DNA of 64,000 nt, from NCBI RefSeq assembly GCF_049243985.1, contig NC_135371.1, positions 4,861,501 to 4,925,500 on the forward strand, in the 5' to 3' direction. The position numbers and the translations under genes were made by a program. Shown piece by piece: positions 43,208 through 56,180 of this stretch. How positions within the stretch are numbered: position 1 is the stretch's first letter; each line of letters opens with the position of its first letter. This DNA is from Paroedura picta (Eukaryota; Chordata; Lepidosauria; Squamata; Gekkonidae). Below the pieces are notes generated by a model. That model did not search any database and was not told the origin of the DNA. It saw only the letters and a program-made list of their open reading frames with translations.

Positions 43208-43985
43208 ATGGTGTGCAATGCCAGGTTGATTAACAACAACGCCTCCTGCAAGCTTACAATCAATCATAAGCCCAGCGGAATTGTAATAAATCCCACAGGG
43301 CCCAGCTGGGCAGAATGTCCCACCAGGTTAGAGACACAACTGAAAAGGCCCTGGCCCAGTCTGGCACCAGGCACACTTGTTACAGACCAGGGACCACCAG
43401 GAGATTCACTGTTTGAGAGCATGAAGCTCTAACAGGGATATATCGGGGAAGGCAGTCTCAGTACAGCCATGATGATGATCTTTCTGTCTGTCTGTCTGTC
43501 TGTCCATCTGTCGCTCATCCCACAAGGGGCTCAGCATAATACAGAAGAATAAATCTTAATACAATTATTAAAGCTAATCTCAAAAAGATGCACTTGGTAG
43601 TATATAGCTAGATGACTTGAGGCGAAGAGGTAGAGGCCAACAATGGAAGGGGCCTACAATTAATCATGAGATCAGATGAACTGTATAAATCCCACAGGGC
43701 CCAGATCTCAGCTGGCAGAGTGTGCCACCAGGTTGGGGCCATGACTGAAAAGGGCCAGGCCCTATCTGACAAAAGGCACACTGGTTATGGACCAGGGACC
43801 ACTAGGAAATTCACTGTTTGAAAGCATTAACAGGGATATATCGGGGAAGGCAGTCTTGCAGTTCCATTGAGTCCAGTCTATTAAGGGTGCTGAAGGTCAC
43901 GGTCCAGATGCTGAGCTTGATCAAGTGCTCCACTGGAAGCTACTGCAGCCGAAGAAGCATTGCTGTATGTGTGCTCAATACGGGG
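43208..43985. repeat. Duplicated repeat block before V2R-5
   Basis: Two copies of the unnamed repeat seen at 28900-29247 occur in series (about 43255-43465 and 43655-43985). Each has 'cccacagggcccag', 'caggcacac' and 'gggatatatcggggaaggca'. They are separated by a CTGT run (43482-43505). V2R-4 and V2R-6 carry only one copy. Confidence 0.65.
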
Positions 43986-44294
43986 TCTTGGACTGAAAGT
44001 TGTTTCCCCCTAAAAGTTAGGCCAAGTTCACATGCCCTTTCCATGACCCAGGCCACGTGAAGTTGTGTTGCTGAGTTCTCGCAAACATGTTTTCTCCATC
44101 TCTGCACCTGCGTTCAGACCCAAAGAAAGAGCCTGTGGCGATGCAGATGCTTTCCTTTATAATTATCAAAATCCTGGTGACTTTTTCCGGATCTCAACCA
44201 AGCTCTAGGGAATTAGGGAAAAGTTCTCTCGGAAACCATGAGAACGACGAGCAAGATGACGCAATCTCTTGCAACAAGACCAGAAAGTCTGATG

Positions 44295-44302
44295 CATAAA
44301 AG
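44295..44302 (+). promoter_or_regulatory. TATA-like box of V2R-5
   Basis: cataaaag, 213 bp upstream of the ATG, inside a flank (about 43990-44507) nearly identical to that of V2R-4. Confidence 0.5.
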
Positions 44303-44507
44303 CATTTTGGTCCACTGAGTTCAGCGGACAAGATATCTAGAGGGAGCTGTGTTAGTGAGAAGTTTTCAATCCTTCCCTTTCAGGCTGATCAAGCCAGGGC
44401 AGGACTGCTCAAGTGACTACAGCCCTGGTTTTGCCAGGGGATCCTGCACCTCTGTCGGTCTCTGAGTTCCGTCTCCTGGGAGGGGAAAAGGTGCACACAG
44501 GCAGAGA

Positions 44508-47500
44508 ATGGTCTTGCTTCTGCTCCTGCTGCTTCTTCTTTCAGCCTGCAGAATGGGGAGCGCCGAATGCCCATATACTTTGCCAATGGATGAAATTCTA
44601 CCCTTTAATATCCTCCGGAATGGGGACCACGTCATTGCTGGGCTTGTCACTTACATGGTTACTGATGAGATATCACATGCCTTCAGGGAGTCTCCTTTCT
44701 TTAAAAGGAGGTGGTAAGTCAGACCCTGGTGCGTCTTTTCAATGTATGTGATGGAACAGAATTCCGGGTCCAAATGTCCGTGTGACGCTTTGCTTCCATC
44801 TCCTCCATCTATTAAGAGAGCAGATATTGCTACGTGTTTTCCACTGCCAGGAAGCTGGGAGTGAAGCATCTCACCACGGCCATGATTTGCTGGATTATGG
44901 TTTTGTGAGTTGTGTGGGTTTTGCGGTTGGCTTGGAGCTGTATTTTAATAATAACTCATCCTCAAGCATCTGACAAAGTCCTCTCAAACAGGAGGTATTT
45001 TGAATGAAGCCAAATAAAACAGTTTAAAAAACAAACAGTTTAGACCGCTTTATTATACTACAATCGTTGTTCTGCATTGAATATAGTCTGTTGAAAAACT
45101 ACGTTGCTGTGCTCTCTGCATGGAACAATTCATAGTCCTGCCCCCTGTAGTTTTGCTAACTCCGCTTTGTTCTCTAATGCCGTCACTAATCTGCATAACT
45201 AAGGAGCTTCTCTGCAGGACTAATAGGACGTCTCAGGCAGGCAGGAGAGAAATGAATCAGTGCAAAGCCTCTTTCATAAACAATGCTTAAGGCACCGAAG
45301 AGGCAGTTCCCCATGCAGAGCAAAATCAGTTTTGCGAAATAAATTCACTCTTCTGTGCAGAGATCAGAAAAACAACGATGTATTTAGTGAGTTTTCATCT
45401 GCTTTTCCATCATGCAGAAGGGGCCCAGGAGAAGAAAGACTTGGATTTGGTGAGCTCCCCAACTAACTACCATAGGTCTACCACAAGTCTTCTGGCAGGG
45501 TGATTTGTAAGCATTGTTCCTCCAATGGAAACAGACTGAATTAATGAGTGGTGGGCTCAAGCCCCAGCCTAGGTAGGCTCTGTGGACTCTACTTCTGTTG
45601 GAATCATAGGGACTTGCATTTGAAAGGGGGATGTGTATGGTGAGACTGGCAATTAGTTTGAGAGTGAACCTCTTTCTGGAGAAATTTCAATCACTCTTTC
45701 TCTGGCTAGGCAGCCGTGATGAACCCGACTGTGAACCAATGCAAGCTGCATCAATCCTAGGAAGAAGATTCTGTATTCTGATAGGCACCCCAGCACTGGG
45801 AAACTGCCCCCAAGGCTACTCTGTGATAGAGAATCCAGGTGCTGGAGTGTGGCTCAGCGGAAGAATCTTTGCTTTGCGCACAGAAGGGCCCAGGTTCAAT
45901 CCCTGGCACCTCCAGGGATGAGGGAAGAGGCAGAAAGGCCACAGCCTGAGATCCTTGGGAGGCACTTCCAGTCTATGTAGGCCAGTAGTTCTCAACCTTC
46001 CTAATGCCACAACCCTTTAATACAGTTCCTCATGTTTTGTTGACCCTCAACCATAACATTATGCAAGGGTTCTTTCACAGAAATTAAACCAAAAACCGAC
46101 CCATGGCTTGAACATCAATTGTTCATGATTGTATATAAATTGTTTCCCTCCCGGGGTTTCTCAGCTCAGTTCTGCCACTTGTCCCACCATGCCAATCTCG
46201 ATCTTTTCTGCTGCTCTAGACAGTCGAATGATCTATCTTGATCCACCCTGGCCAAGCTGCTCACCCTGCTGCAACCCCTGTGAAAGGGTCGTTCGATCCC
46301 CAAAGTGGTCCCGACCCCCAGGTTGAGAACCACTGGTGTATGTAATTCTGACTTTGTTGGAGCAGTGTTCAACATCTTGGATGCCACAAATTCAACCAAT
46401 CCCAAAACAGGACAAATTTCATCCCTGGAGAAGGGTTCGTTCTTATATGCTACTTTTCTCTACCCAAAGGAGCCTCAAGTGTCTTACATTCTCCTTCTCT
46501 TTCCTCTCCCCACAACAGACACCCTGGGAGTGAGGTGAGGCTGAGAGAGCCCTGATATTACTGAAGGATAGTTGGTTGTTATATGCCGCTTTTCTCTACC
46601 CAAAGGAGCCTCAAAGTGGCTTATAGTCACCTTTCCTGTCCTCTTCCCACAACAGACACCCTGTGTGGGAGGTGAGGCTGAGGGAGCCTGAAGAAGACTA
46701 GGTTCTTAGATGCCGCTTTTCTCTACCCGAAGGAGTCTCAAAGTGTCTTATAATTACCTTCCCTTTCCTCTCCCCACAACAGACACCCTGTGAGGGAGGG
46801 GAGGCTGAGAGAGCCCTGATATTACTACTTGGTCAGAACAGCTTTGTCAGTGCTGTGACGAGCCCAGGTTCACACAACCTTTACTGCTTCTGGATTTTAT
46901 TCAGGTGTATTGTTTGGATGACGTCAGGGTGTGGCAATAAAATCAGAGTCCAGTAGCACCTTTAAGACCAACAAAGATTTATTGAAGGCGTGAGCTTTTG
47001 AGTGCAAGAACTCTTCGTCAGACTAAGGATGTGATTTATTGATAGTGTTGCCCATGTGTGAAGGAACATATTGGAACTCTGTTTATAGCATCCCTAGAAA
47101 TGTATTTGTATATATTTCCTAGGGCGCCTGTAGCAATGAAGTGGAACCACCTTGCCTTCACACTGGCCATTCAAGACATCAACCAAAATCCCAGGCTCTT
47201 ACCTAATAATACCACTCTGGGCTACACTGTCTATGAGAACACTTTCAATCCCCGGGTGACATATTATGCTTTGATGGACCTCCTACCCTCTGGCCAGGAG
47301 ACCATTCCAAACTACCAATGTGGCAGAAAGAATCAACTGCTGGCTGTTCTTGAAGGGTCTCATTCTGGCATCTCCATTGATGTTTCAATGTTCTTGAGCA
47401 CCTACAAAGTCCCTCAGGTATGAACCAGGGATGGGGCTAATATCTCTGAATTCCATTGATGGACTTTGAAAGGTTTCTGGTACAGACCAAAATAACTTCC

Positions 47501-50500
47501 ATCCATCCATCCATCCATCCATCCATCCATCCATCCATCCATCCATCCATCCATCCATCCATCCATCCATCCATCCATCCATCCATCCATCCTTTGATTT
47601 TTATACTGCTGTTCTCAGAGTCGTTCTCCTTTTATCACCATACAGCTAGATATAGATTTTACCTTTATTAACAGTTGTAACTTTCTCCCCATTAGGTCAC
47701 TCATGATATTCGTTTGGCAGTTCTTGATAAAACTCAATTTCCTTTTTTGTACCAAACCTTTCGACCAGAAGAAGCCCACTACCTGGGAATTGTCAGACTG
47801 CTCCTGCATTTCCGGTGGACGTGGGTGGGGCTCTTTGTCCCTGACAGTGGGCAAAATATCAAGGGCACTTTGACATCTCTCATGCTCAGGAACAGCATCT
47901 GTGTTGCCTTTGCAGAGAGCATCACAGAACATGGTGGTGGTTTTGCTGACTTTCCAAAGGAAAAGTACCAACGCTTGCTTTCATATTTCACTCAAGACGA
48001 AGTCAATGTATTTGTTTTCTATGGAGAAATTGAATTCATGGTATATGTTGAAGCATTCATAAAAGGGATTGAACGCGACTGGAACTTCAGAGTGGGTAAA
48101 GTTTGGATCACAGCTATTCTGTTGGACTCCCTCTTCAGCTTGGCATGTAATTCTGTCCCCTTTGTGCTCCCGATGCATGGATCTCTCTCTGTCATGACCC
48201 AGACAAAGAACAGGATGACGCTTCCCCAAGAAATACTATGTAGCCCTCTTATCAATGAGTTTCTTTTGAAAGGACTGGTTCCCTTCTACTCAAAGTCCAT
48301 TTTCTCTGAGAGAGGCCACGTGAGATTCAGAGAGAAAGAGGGGCTCGAAGACAGGCCCTGGGAAGCCCTGAAAGAACGCCTGCCTCCCAGGGCCTACAAG
48401 ACATACACCTCCATCCAGGCGGTGGCCCATGCCTTACATGCTGCCTACTCATCCAGGTTGGAGGGGATGATGAAGCGGGAACAGGAACGAATACAGCCTT
48501 GGCAGGTACCCATTACTCTGTGGATTAAGAATACTAATCGGCAGTTTTGTTTTGAAAAGATTATTGCAGATCTAGACTGAGGTGGTTGTCATGCAGCCTT
48601 TGGCAGATTTCTGGCTCAAACCCACTTTCTGACTCTCTTGGGAACATCTTCATTCTTGCTCCCACTGCTGAATGTAAATGAATCATCGCCTTTGGTTAGT
48701 GTGACCATTAGTCCTGTCTTTTGTGGGACTACCCCACCTTTGAGCAAATACTCCCACGTCCTGTCCGCGTTCTTAAAAAGTCCCACGTTGTTGCCTGGCT
48801 GCTCGGAGCGGCTCTACCCGGCCCCATCTGCCCCACCTTTACCAATCTCCACATAGCCTCCACATGAGCCTCTCTGCCATGGGAGAAGGTAATAAGAGGG
48901 CGCTGAAGCCCGGAGCCACTTCTCCTTCTCCTGCTGCTGCTGGAAACTGCTCCTGGGCTCCCCGCCCCCGGGTGCCTGGAGCCGGCCGGACGTGGGCAGG
49001 AGGAGGAGGATGAGAAGGAGGAAGGGGTCGAGGAAGCAATGAGGCGGGTTGGCGAGCTATGGCAGCCACCTTCTTTCCTCGACCCCTCATTACTAAATCT
49101 CACTTGCCATCTGGTGTCTTTATGTAACTTGACCATCAAATGTGGCAGCCTTTTATCAATGGAGGAACTGGCCAGCTTGGCCCACAATTGGTTTCTTCAG
49201 ATGGTATCAAAAGCAGCCTTGAGATCGATGAAGGCTGCATATAGGGAGCCCTTATTTGTTATGACATGTTTATGAATTGCAAGATAAGGAAGTGATCCAT
49301 GGTTGATCTCCCTGGTCTGAAGCCAGCTTGTTCATCTTCTAAGATTTTTTTCTTGTTCTAGCCACTTGCATAGTTTAAGGCATAGGTGTTTAGAGTACAG
49401 TTTAGAGATCACACTTAACAGACTAATTAGTCTGTAGTTAGATGGTTCAGATCTGAGATGGGTAAAATTATGGCAAGTCCCCAGTCATATGAGATTTGTG
49501 CAGTTTGATCTATATATGTAAAGAGTGGGGCCAAAATAGGGGCCCACCAATCAAGTCAGGGGAGACCTATTAAATTCTTGTATCAGTTGTTTGATTTCAG
49601 ATATGGCGACCTGCGGCCATTGAGGAATTATATCTAAAGATTCAGGTGTAAACACTTCAGATGGGGAATCATTATACAGAACAGAGAAAAATTGCATCCA
49701 TTTAGTTGCACTAATCGTATTGGATGTAAGAAGGGGATCTAGATTCGAATGTGAGGTCAGTCTCCAGAATTCTGCAGTGTTATTGGATTTAGCGGCTTCA
49801 GTGATGATCCTCCAATTCTCAATCGTCTTCTCCCTCTTTTTTTAAAATAATGATTTTAAAGGGTTTTTTTAATTTTCCAATACTCTTATTTTTAGCTGAG
49901 GAGATGGATTGAGTTTGAATTCATTAAGTTGTCTTAATACACTTTTTTTTGTAGCTACCACACATTCTTGGTCAAACCAATTTGCTGGTTGGGGCTTTGG
50001 GTGGTGGTATTTTGAGTTGGCTCTAGAGAGCAAAGGATTTAAAGTTTGTATAAGTTCCCCATATGTATCAAGGACAGAGTCATTGTCACTAGGGTTTGTC
50101 AAGTTGGCATGAATCAGTTTGGCTTGATGAGAATTTAACCCCCCATTTACGTTAACTTTTAGTTGGCAGCACCATTTGATGTTTTGTCTTCCTGGTACGA
50201 TTGAGGTTTCTAGATAGCTAAGATCCCTAAGTTTTACAGGGATCCTATCAAGATTGCAATATAACGTAAGAGGTAATTGATCACTTTCGGATCTTGAAAG
50301 TATTTCAAATGTATTTACTCTTTTTGCCAGACCTGGGGCAACTGCAAAATAGTCAATGGTAGCGGTTCTGGATACCGTCCAGAAAGAGAATTGGTCAGGG
50401 TAGTCTCCAGGAGCTGAGCCATTTAAAATTGTAATATTTAGTTTGTTAAAAACACGCCAGAGACAAAGACCGGAAAAATTAGTAATCGGATCTAGAGATA

Positions 50501-53500
50501 AGCATGATGGAAAATACTGTTCATTTTCTGAAGGGGTGTATATTGAAATTTATTAGCCAGTGAGACATCTTTATGCCCTAGTCTGGCGTTTAAATCACCT
50601 CCTATAAGAGGCAGTGCAGTAGGATATTTGTTTATAAGGGAAGTTATAAAAGACTCTACTTCCTTCCAGAGAGCCTCAATTTGGGAGTGAATACTTAGAG
50701 GTGGTAAATATAGGCTGATACATAAGGTGGTTAGTTCTTTCATGGAGAGCAGAATAGCCACTCCCCAATTGGGGTACGGAGCTATACTGGTGACTTGTGC
50801 CTCTAGATGGGTGGAAAATAAAATGCCCAATCCTCCCAAGGGTCTCCCCCCCCCAATACTTGGGATTGCCATCTTAGTTATAGATTGAAAATTTGGAATG
50901 TTAAGCTCCCCAATTAACCAAGTTTCTTGGAAGAAAAGAATAACAAATTTTGAAATAAATTTTCTAAAGTCCAGATCTGAACACTTGTTTTGTCACCCCG
51001 CTATGTTCCAATAGAGAAAAGATAGTGAGGGGGCGATCTCCTGTAGTCATTTGGCAGAACCAACGCTGGAATTTATCACTGCTTTTATCTTATTTTGCGG
51101 AGGCGAATCATTTATGCTCTCATCCTGTTGAGGTCTTCTGTCTTTTAAGGGAGTGTTAGTGGAGATAAGTGGATCGAGGGTGGAGATCTTTTCTAATTCC
51201 CCAGAACAATCTTGAAAAATACAGCCATTCGATGGTCTCAAGTCGGGGTTTGTAGGATATTAATTTTTAAATGTCTTAAAGCAGTGGTCCCCAACCTTTT
51301 TGTAGTTGAGAACCGACTCCAGGGGTGGGGGAGAGTCGCACGGTAGCTGCATGCAAATGCGCATGTGTAGAGCTGCCGCACATGCACATTTGTGCCAGCA
51401 GGGGCTGCTAACACACATCCGTGGGAGATCCGCGCATGTGGGTTGGCATCCACTGGCGTGCTGGGGGACGTACCGCCAGTTGCGCCTGCCTCTTCCCCCC
51501 CCCCTCACAGTGAGAAGCGAGCCGGGTCACAAGTGAAGCAGCCACTTTGGCATACCCTTGGGCGGCCACTTTGGTGGCCGCTTCGCTCGCAGCCTGGCAA
51601 CCTTCTCGCTGCGTGGGGGGGAGAGGCAGGCGCGGCTGCTGGCGGCCTGGTACCGAGGCCTTCGCAACCCGGTACTGGGCTGCGGACCGGAGGCTGGCGA
51701 CCCCCATCTTAAAGGACTCATGATCCTTTAAGGGGTGGTGTTCAAAAAGCACCATGCAGCTATGATTGTATGCATAGGTATCTTGGCGGAGAAGAATGAA
51801 TTAAAAATATTTTTAACGGGTATTGTGAGACTTTTAAAATATGAAGGAAGGGGATTGTTGCCTGCATTGATTGACAGGCAGAAGCACAATGTATATAAGG
51901 TATGTTGCTCTCTTCCACCATTACCAGCAGCAGTTGTGGAGGGTGAGACGTGCGAAAAGGCACAGGCAAAAGCAAGACAGGAGAAAAGGCGAGGAGGTAC
52001 TCAGAAGTGCAAAAACATTTAGCGCTTTTTCATTAAACTAGCATATTGCTATTTTTACTGAAGTGCGGAAATGCCCGTTGTATTCACCAATCTAGAAAGT
52101 GTCTATTTGAGGGCATAGCCTTGGCTGTAGACCATTTCACTGACAGCCAACTCAGTTGAGTGTTTAGTGTGTTTGACTGAAATTTGGGAGACAGAGGTGA
52201 ATCCTCAGTCCTCTGTCTACCATGGAGTCTTTGGCTAGTTACTCCCTCTTAGGCTCCTGTGCTTCAGTCAACAGGAGTAGGTGACAGTCGTGCTACAATT
52301 AAGAATTCTTCATCGCTTGCTTAGAGGAAAGCAATGAATGTATAAAAATGGGTAAAACTGATCAGTAAGAAGAAAACCACAGCTGGAAAAAGTTTGCAGA
52401 AGTGTCTTCTGTCTTCTAAAGGCTGCTCTCCTCTCCGTGACTCTAGCTTCATCGTTTCCTGAGACACTCCCTGGTTCACAACACTTCCATGAGTGGAACG
52501 GATGTGGTTGAAAATGAAGACCCGGAGGCCAACTTGGACATTGTGAACACCATCATCTTTCCCAACTTCACCATCTCGAGACTGAAAGTTGGGAGTATAG
52601 AAAGACAGGCCTCCAGGGAGATAAATCTGACTCTTGATCAACATGCCATTGTGTGGAGCACCTGGCATAATAAGGTGAGAACATTCATTAATCACTTTCT
52701 AGATTTACCAAGGTTGCATAAGGTATGAAGATCTGCATTGTACCATGCCTGACGCCTCCGTGAGAGTCTTTGAGCCTTTTATTTTAAACAATAGTTATCA
52801 AGGTTGCTAGCAGAAAGCATATGAAATGTAATATTTAATCACATTGATATTTCATAAAGACATATAACATACTATTGCCCAATGAATCAGTTCTCCTTTC
52901 CCCAGATAACACTCCTTGTCTTTGTCTGTAGACACTACCAGATTCCAGGTGCGCCAAAAGCTGCCTCCCTGGTCATGTGAAAATGGTCCTAGAAGGAAAG
53001 GCCATTTGCTGCTATGAGTGCTCTCCATGTGGAGAAGGAACCATCTCCACTCAGGAAGGTGGGTGGCGGGAGAAAAGGACGTCCCTTTGGGGGTGGAGCA
53101 AAGAATCAATTTATTACTTTCTGAACACTGTTCTACAACTGTTCTACAACTAGGTAGACTAGTCCCCCCCACCCAGTTTTCAAAGGAAAGGCCTCATGGG
53201 GAGAGGAAATGGAGAAAAGTTCAGAAACACCAGCTTTATGTCTTTCATGGGGGTTAGTAGACAGTGGTCCTTTATCAGTGTCCATCCTGTCTGGCAAATC
53301 AGGTTTCGCAGGAGTATTGGGAGAGGAATAGGAAGGCGACTGTAAGCCGCTTTGAGCCTCCTTCGGGTAGGGAAAAGCAGCATATAAGAACCAACTCTTC
53401 TTCTATTCGTTAGTACGTTCCCCCAAAATCTTTTGCAAGCTCCTTGGATCCTTTGAAAGGCATGCAGATGTCCTCTGGGACACCTATTTCTTGGCACAAA

Positions 53501-55609
53501 GGTTATAGCCGATTGATTCTGAGCCAGTTATAATGTCACTGGACACAAACCAGCTATATGTATGCTGGCATTTCTGATGACCAGATGTCAGATTTTTGCT
53601 TCCTGATCCTCAACAATTCTAGGAAATGGAGCTTTTCCCCTCTTGTCCACACTGCTGCCAGGTTGGGTGAGGGTCCCCGCAAAGAAGTCTTGATTAATCT
53701 CCGTGCCTTCCTTATAGTTGCCAAAATATGAAGGAGGCCTCCTTCCTCACTTGGGTGCCTTTAGAATTGGACCTCTCTTTTTGAAATCTGGAGGTTCTTT
53801 TGCGGAGAGACTTCCACAGCTACTCTGCAAGTTTGGTGTCTCTACCTCAAAGCCCCTCCATCGTTTGTTTTATATTTGGGTATCTATTGAGGAGAAACTC
53901 CCACAGCTATGGTGTTGGTTTCTCTACTCCAAAACTCCCCCAGCCCAAATCCTGGAAAAGATGGAAAAGCCAGCTTTTATGAGAGTTTCTGTAGTGAAAG
54001 GGAAACTTTTATGAGATTCTTGTGGTAATAAAGAACCAAGAAGAAGAAGAAGAGTTGGTTCTTATAAGCCGCTTTTCTCTACCTGAAGGAGTCTCAAAGC
54101 GACTTACAGGTGACTTCCATTTTCTCTCCCCACAACAGACACCCTGTGAGGGAGGTGAGGTTGAGAAGGCCTCATATTACTTAAGAAGAAGCAGCAGCAT
54201 TGTATCCTATATGCCGCTTTTCTCTACCCCAAGGAGTCTCAAAGCAACTTACAGTTGCCTTCCCTATCTTCTCCCCATAACAGGCACCCTGTCAGGGAGG
54301 TGAGGCTGAGGGAGCCCTGATATTACTGCTCAGTCAGAACAGCTCAATCAGGGCTTTGGTGAGCCCAAGGTCACCCAGGTGGCTGCATGTGGAGGAGGAG
54401 TGGGGAATCAAACTCTATTGGAAGTTGCAGCTCTTAAACGCTACATCAAGTTGGCTCTTCGTAGTTTTAATAGATGAATGTTTTGACCCATCTCTTCATT
54501 TCAAAATCTAGATCCATCGAGTCACAGACAGAAAGGGCAGGGAATGCCATATATGTGTGCATGTAGGTTTTTGTGTGTATACACATTTTAAAATTCCCAC
54601 ACTGCTGGAATTTGCTTGTATGACATACAAAGTAGCTCACATTGCTGGGAATATGAATGAGATAAAGCTGATACTGGAGTCCCTTTTTCTCTTTCCAGAT
54701 GCTGCTCATTGCACCAAATGCCCGGACGATCAGTATCCGAACAAGAACCACACTCAGTGCATTCCCAAAGAGATCACTTTCCTTTCATATGAGGAGACTT
54801 TGGGGATTGTCCTCATTGTTTTGGTCCTCATCTTCTGCATAGTCACACTTCTAATTCTAGGAATCTTCATTAAATACATGGACACGCCGATAGTCAAGGC
54901 CAACAACCGAGACCTCACCTACACGCTTCTCATCTCACTCCTGCTTTCCTTCCTGTCCTCCCTCCAGTTCATTGGCCAGCCAAGGAGGGTGACCTGCCTT
55001 CTCCGACAAACAGCCTTCTGCACCATCTTCTCCATTTCCGTCTCTTCTGTGTTGGCTAAAACAGTCATTGTGGTGGTGGCTTTCATGGCCACCAAGCCAG
55101 GGAACAGGATGAGGAAATGGGTGGGAAAGAGTCTGGCAAAGTCTATTGTCCTTTCTTGTTCTACTGTTCAGATTGGCTTCTGTGCCCTCTGGCTGGGCAT
55201 CTTTCCCCCTTTCCCAGAGGCTGACAAGCACTCCCAGCATGGACAGATCATATTGCAGTGCAATGAAGGTTCTGTGGCCATGTTTTATGGTGCCCTGGGC
55301 TATATGGGCTTCCTGGCTGCCATCTCCTTCACAGTGGCCTTCCTGGCCAGGAAGCTTCCTGGAGGCTTCAATGAAGCCAAGCTGATCACGTTCAGCATGC
55401 TGGTCTTCTGCAGTGTTTGGGTGTCCTTTGTGCCCACCTACCTGAGCACCAAGGGGAAATACATGGTCGCCGTGCAGGTCTTCTCCATCTTGGCCTCCAG
55501 TGCTGGGCTGCTGGGCTGCATCTTCCTCCCCAAATGTTACATCATTGTAGTGAGGCCTGATCTGAATATCAAGGACCATCTCATGATGAAGAGCCAAGAT
55601 GGAATTTGA
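44508..55609 (+). CDS. VMN2R-like: V2R-5: vomeronasal type-2 receptor, six exons, apparently intact
   Basis: Exons are 44508-44713, 47123-47417, 47696-48505, 52447-52674, 52932-53058 and 54699-55609, giving 858 residues. Domain plan as in V2R-4: signal peptide, ligand-binding domain to residue 513, cysteine linker ([20 protein letters not shown]), seven helices. Against V2R-4 I count 14 amino-acid changes in the 270 residues of exon 3, 9 in the 98 of exon 2, and 5 in the 303 of exon 6. The exon 6 changes include a polar Gln in the second helix (SLQFIGQ, others SLLFIGQ). All splice borders are GT-AG. Intron 3 was remodelled: about 1.1 kb present in V2R-4 and V2R-6 is replaced by about 2.6 kb containing an antisense LINE. 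Poly(A) signal at 55834-55839. A working receptor is likely, ligand unknown. Confidence 0.92.
45843..45960 (+). mobile_element. Second-type tRNA-SINE, intron 1 of V2R-5
   Basis: Orthologous to 31113-31230 of V2R-4, same neighbours. Confidence 0.7.
45983..46335. mobile_element. SPIN-like hAT element, intron 1 of V2R-5
   Basis: Duplicate of the insertion at 31260-31612, with the same length and flanks (gtatgtaggcc on the left, gtgtatgt on the right). Confidence 0.75.
46430..46880 (-). mobile_element. Partial tRNA-SINE cluster, intron 1 of V2R-5
   Basis: Same order as at 31710-32170, small differences only. A fragment of the unnamed 'agtagcacctttaagaccaa' repeat follows at 46938-47025. Confidence 0.75.
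47501..47592. repeat. (CATC)n microsatellite, intron 2 of V2R-5
   Basis: About 23 uninterrupted CATC units at the place where V2R-4 has its compound repeat and V2R-6 a CTAT/CTGT run. Confidence 0.98.
48695..51255 (-). mobile_element. Antisense APE-type LINE and unassigned DNA in intron 3 of V2R-5
   Basis: Homology with V2R-4 and -6 stops near 48693 and resumes near 51256 ('gatattaatttttaaatg'). The minus strand carries an apurinic-endonuclease-like region (50492-50872: GGDLNARLG) and an RT palm motif (about 49160-49260: [15 protein letters not shown], then [14 protein letters not shown]). The LINE body covers about 49070-51255 and is broken. The part 48695-49065 is GC-rich and not assigned. 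The clade is not settled from the motifs seen. Confidence 0.75.
51282..51706. mobile_element. hAT element in intron 3 of V2R-5
   Basis: Starts cagtggtccccaacctttt and is flanked by tcttaaag on both sides (51274-51281 and 51707-51714), an exact 8-bp duplication. The interior is GC-rich with inverted repeats ('aagtgaagcagccactttgg', 'ttggtggccgcttcgctcg') and is similar in style to 15541-15982. V2R-6 has a different hAT at exactly this site. Confidence 0.85.
51715..52075. mobile_element. Right part of TIR element, intron 3 of V2R-5
   Basis: Matches 62885-63231 of V2R-6 and the right part of 35125-35464 of V2R-4. The end reads gtgcggaaatgccc. Its left part was lost with the LINE replacement. 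Confidence 0.5.
53335..53405 (+). mobile_element. tRNA-SINE 3' fragment in intron 5 of V2R-5
   Basis: 'ctgtaagccgctttgagcct' to 'ataagaaccaactcttcttc' interrupts a stretch that is continuous in V2R-4 at about 37371-37382, so it is private to V2R-5. Confidence 0.75.
53640..54465. repeat. Shared unidentified segment plus two SINEs, intron 5 of V2R-5
   Basis: 53640-54038 is the partner of 38850-39262. 54040-54465 is the partner of the SINE pair at 39266-39700. Compared with V2R-4, the stretch before it, which holds the TIR element, is deleted here. Confidence 0.65.
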
Positions 55610-55833
55610 CTCTCAGTAGAGTGTTAATCATTGTTGCGATTCTAATGCCTGTGTTGCCTCTGCACTCACCTCAAACAATCTGATATGCTATTGAGGGAAA
55701 TGTCACTAACATACATAATGTAATGCATATACCTTGCTGTCCTGTTCCCCAAACTTAAGCTTTTCCTATCTTATTTCCCCCTGCCACATGTGCAGTGTGA
55801 TTGCTTAGTGTTTGCCTGGTGTGTTACTGCATA

Positions 55834-55839
55834 AATAAA
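55834..55839 (+). terminator. Poly(A) signal of V2R-5
   Basis: AATAAA about 225 bp past the stop, in the stretch conserved with V2R-4. Confidence 0.65.
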
Positions 55840-56180
55840 GCCACATCCTTATTTCAAAAGGAATTTGCTATCGGCCTTGGATTCCTGAAGGTCAACTTGT
55901 AAACTGTGCGAAAACAGATCTGTGCTAGTTATTCCACTTTTGATCAGGGCTTTTGTGATCCCCATTGGTGGTGGTGTGGGAGATGGAAACAGGTGCCTTA
56001 GGTCCAGAAAAACCTTGTAAAGGCCCTGCGAGTCTTTTTTCCCCCTTCTGGGTGAAGGTGAGAAATGTGACTGCAATCTGGCCGTGTATTAGAACTCCGC
56101 TTCAAACCCGAAGGAGTCTTAAAGCAGATTCCAGCCACCTTCCCTTCCTCTCCCCAGAACAGGCACCCTGTGAAGAAGGT

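Noticed and set aside
48729-49090. GC-rich antisense frames of 80-150 codons
   Set aside because: Part overlaps the LINE RT region and part the unassigned GC-rich DNA beside it; the frame joins unrelated pieces and has no conserved domain beyond the short RT motif.
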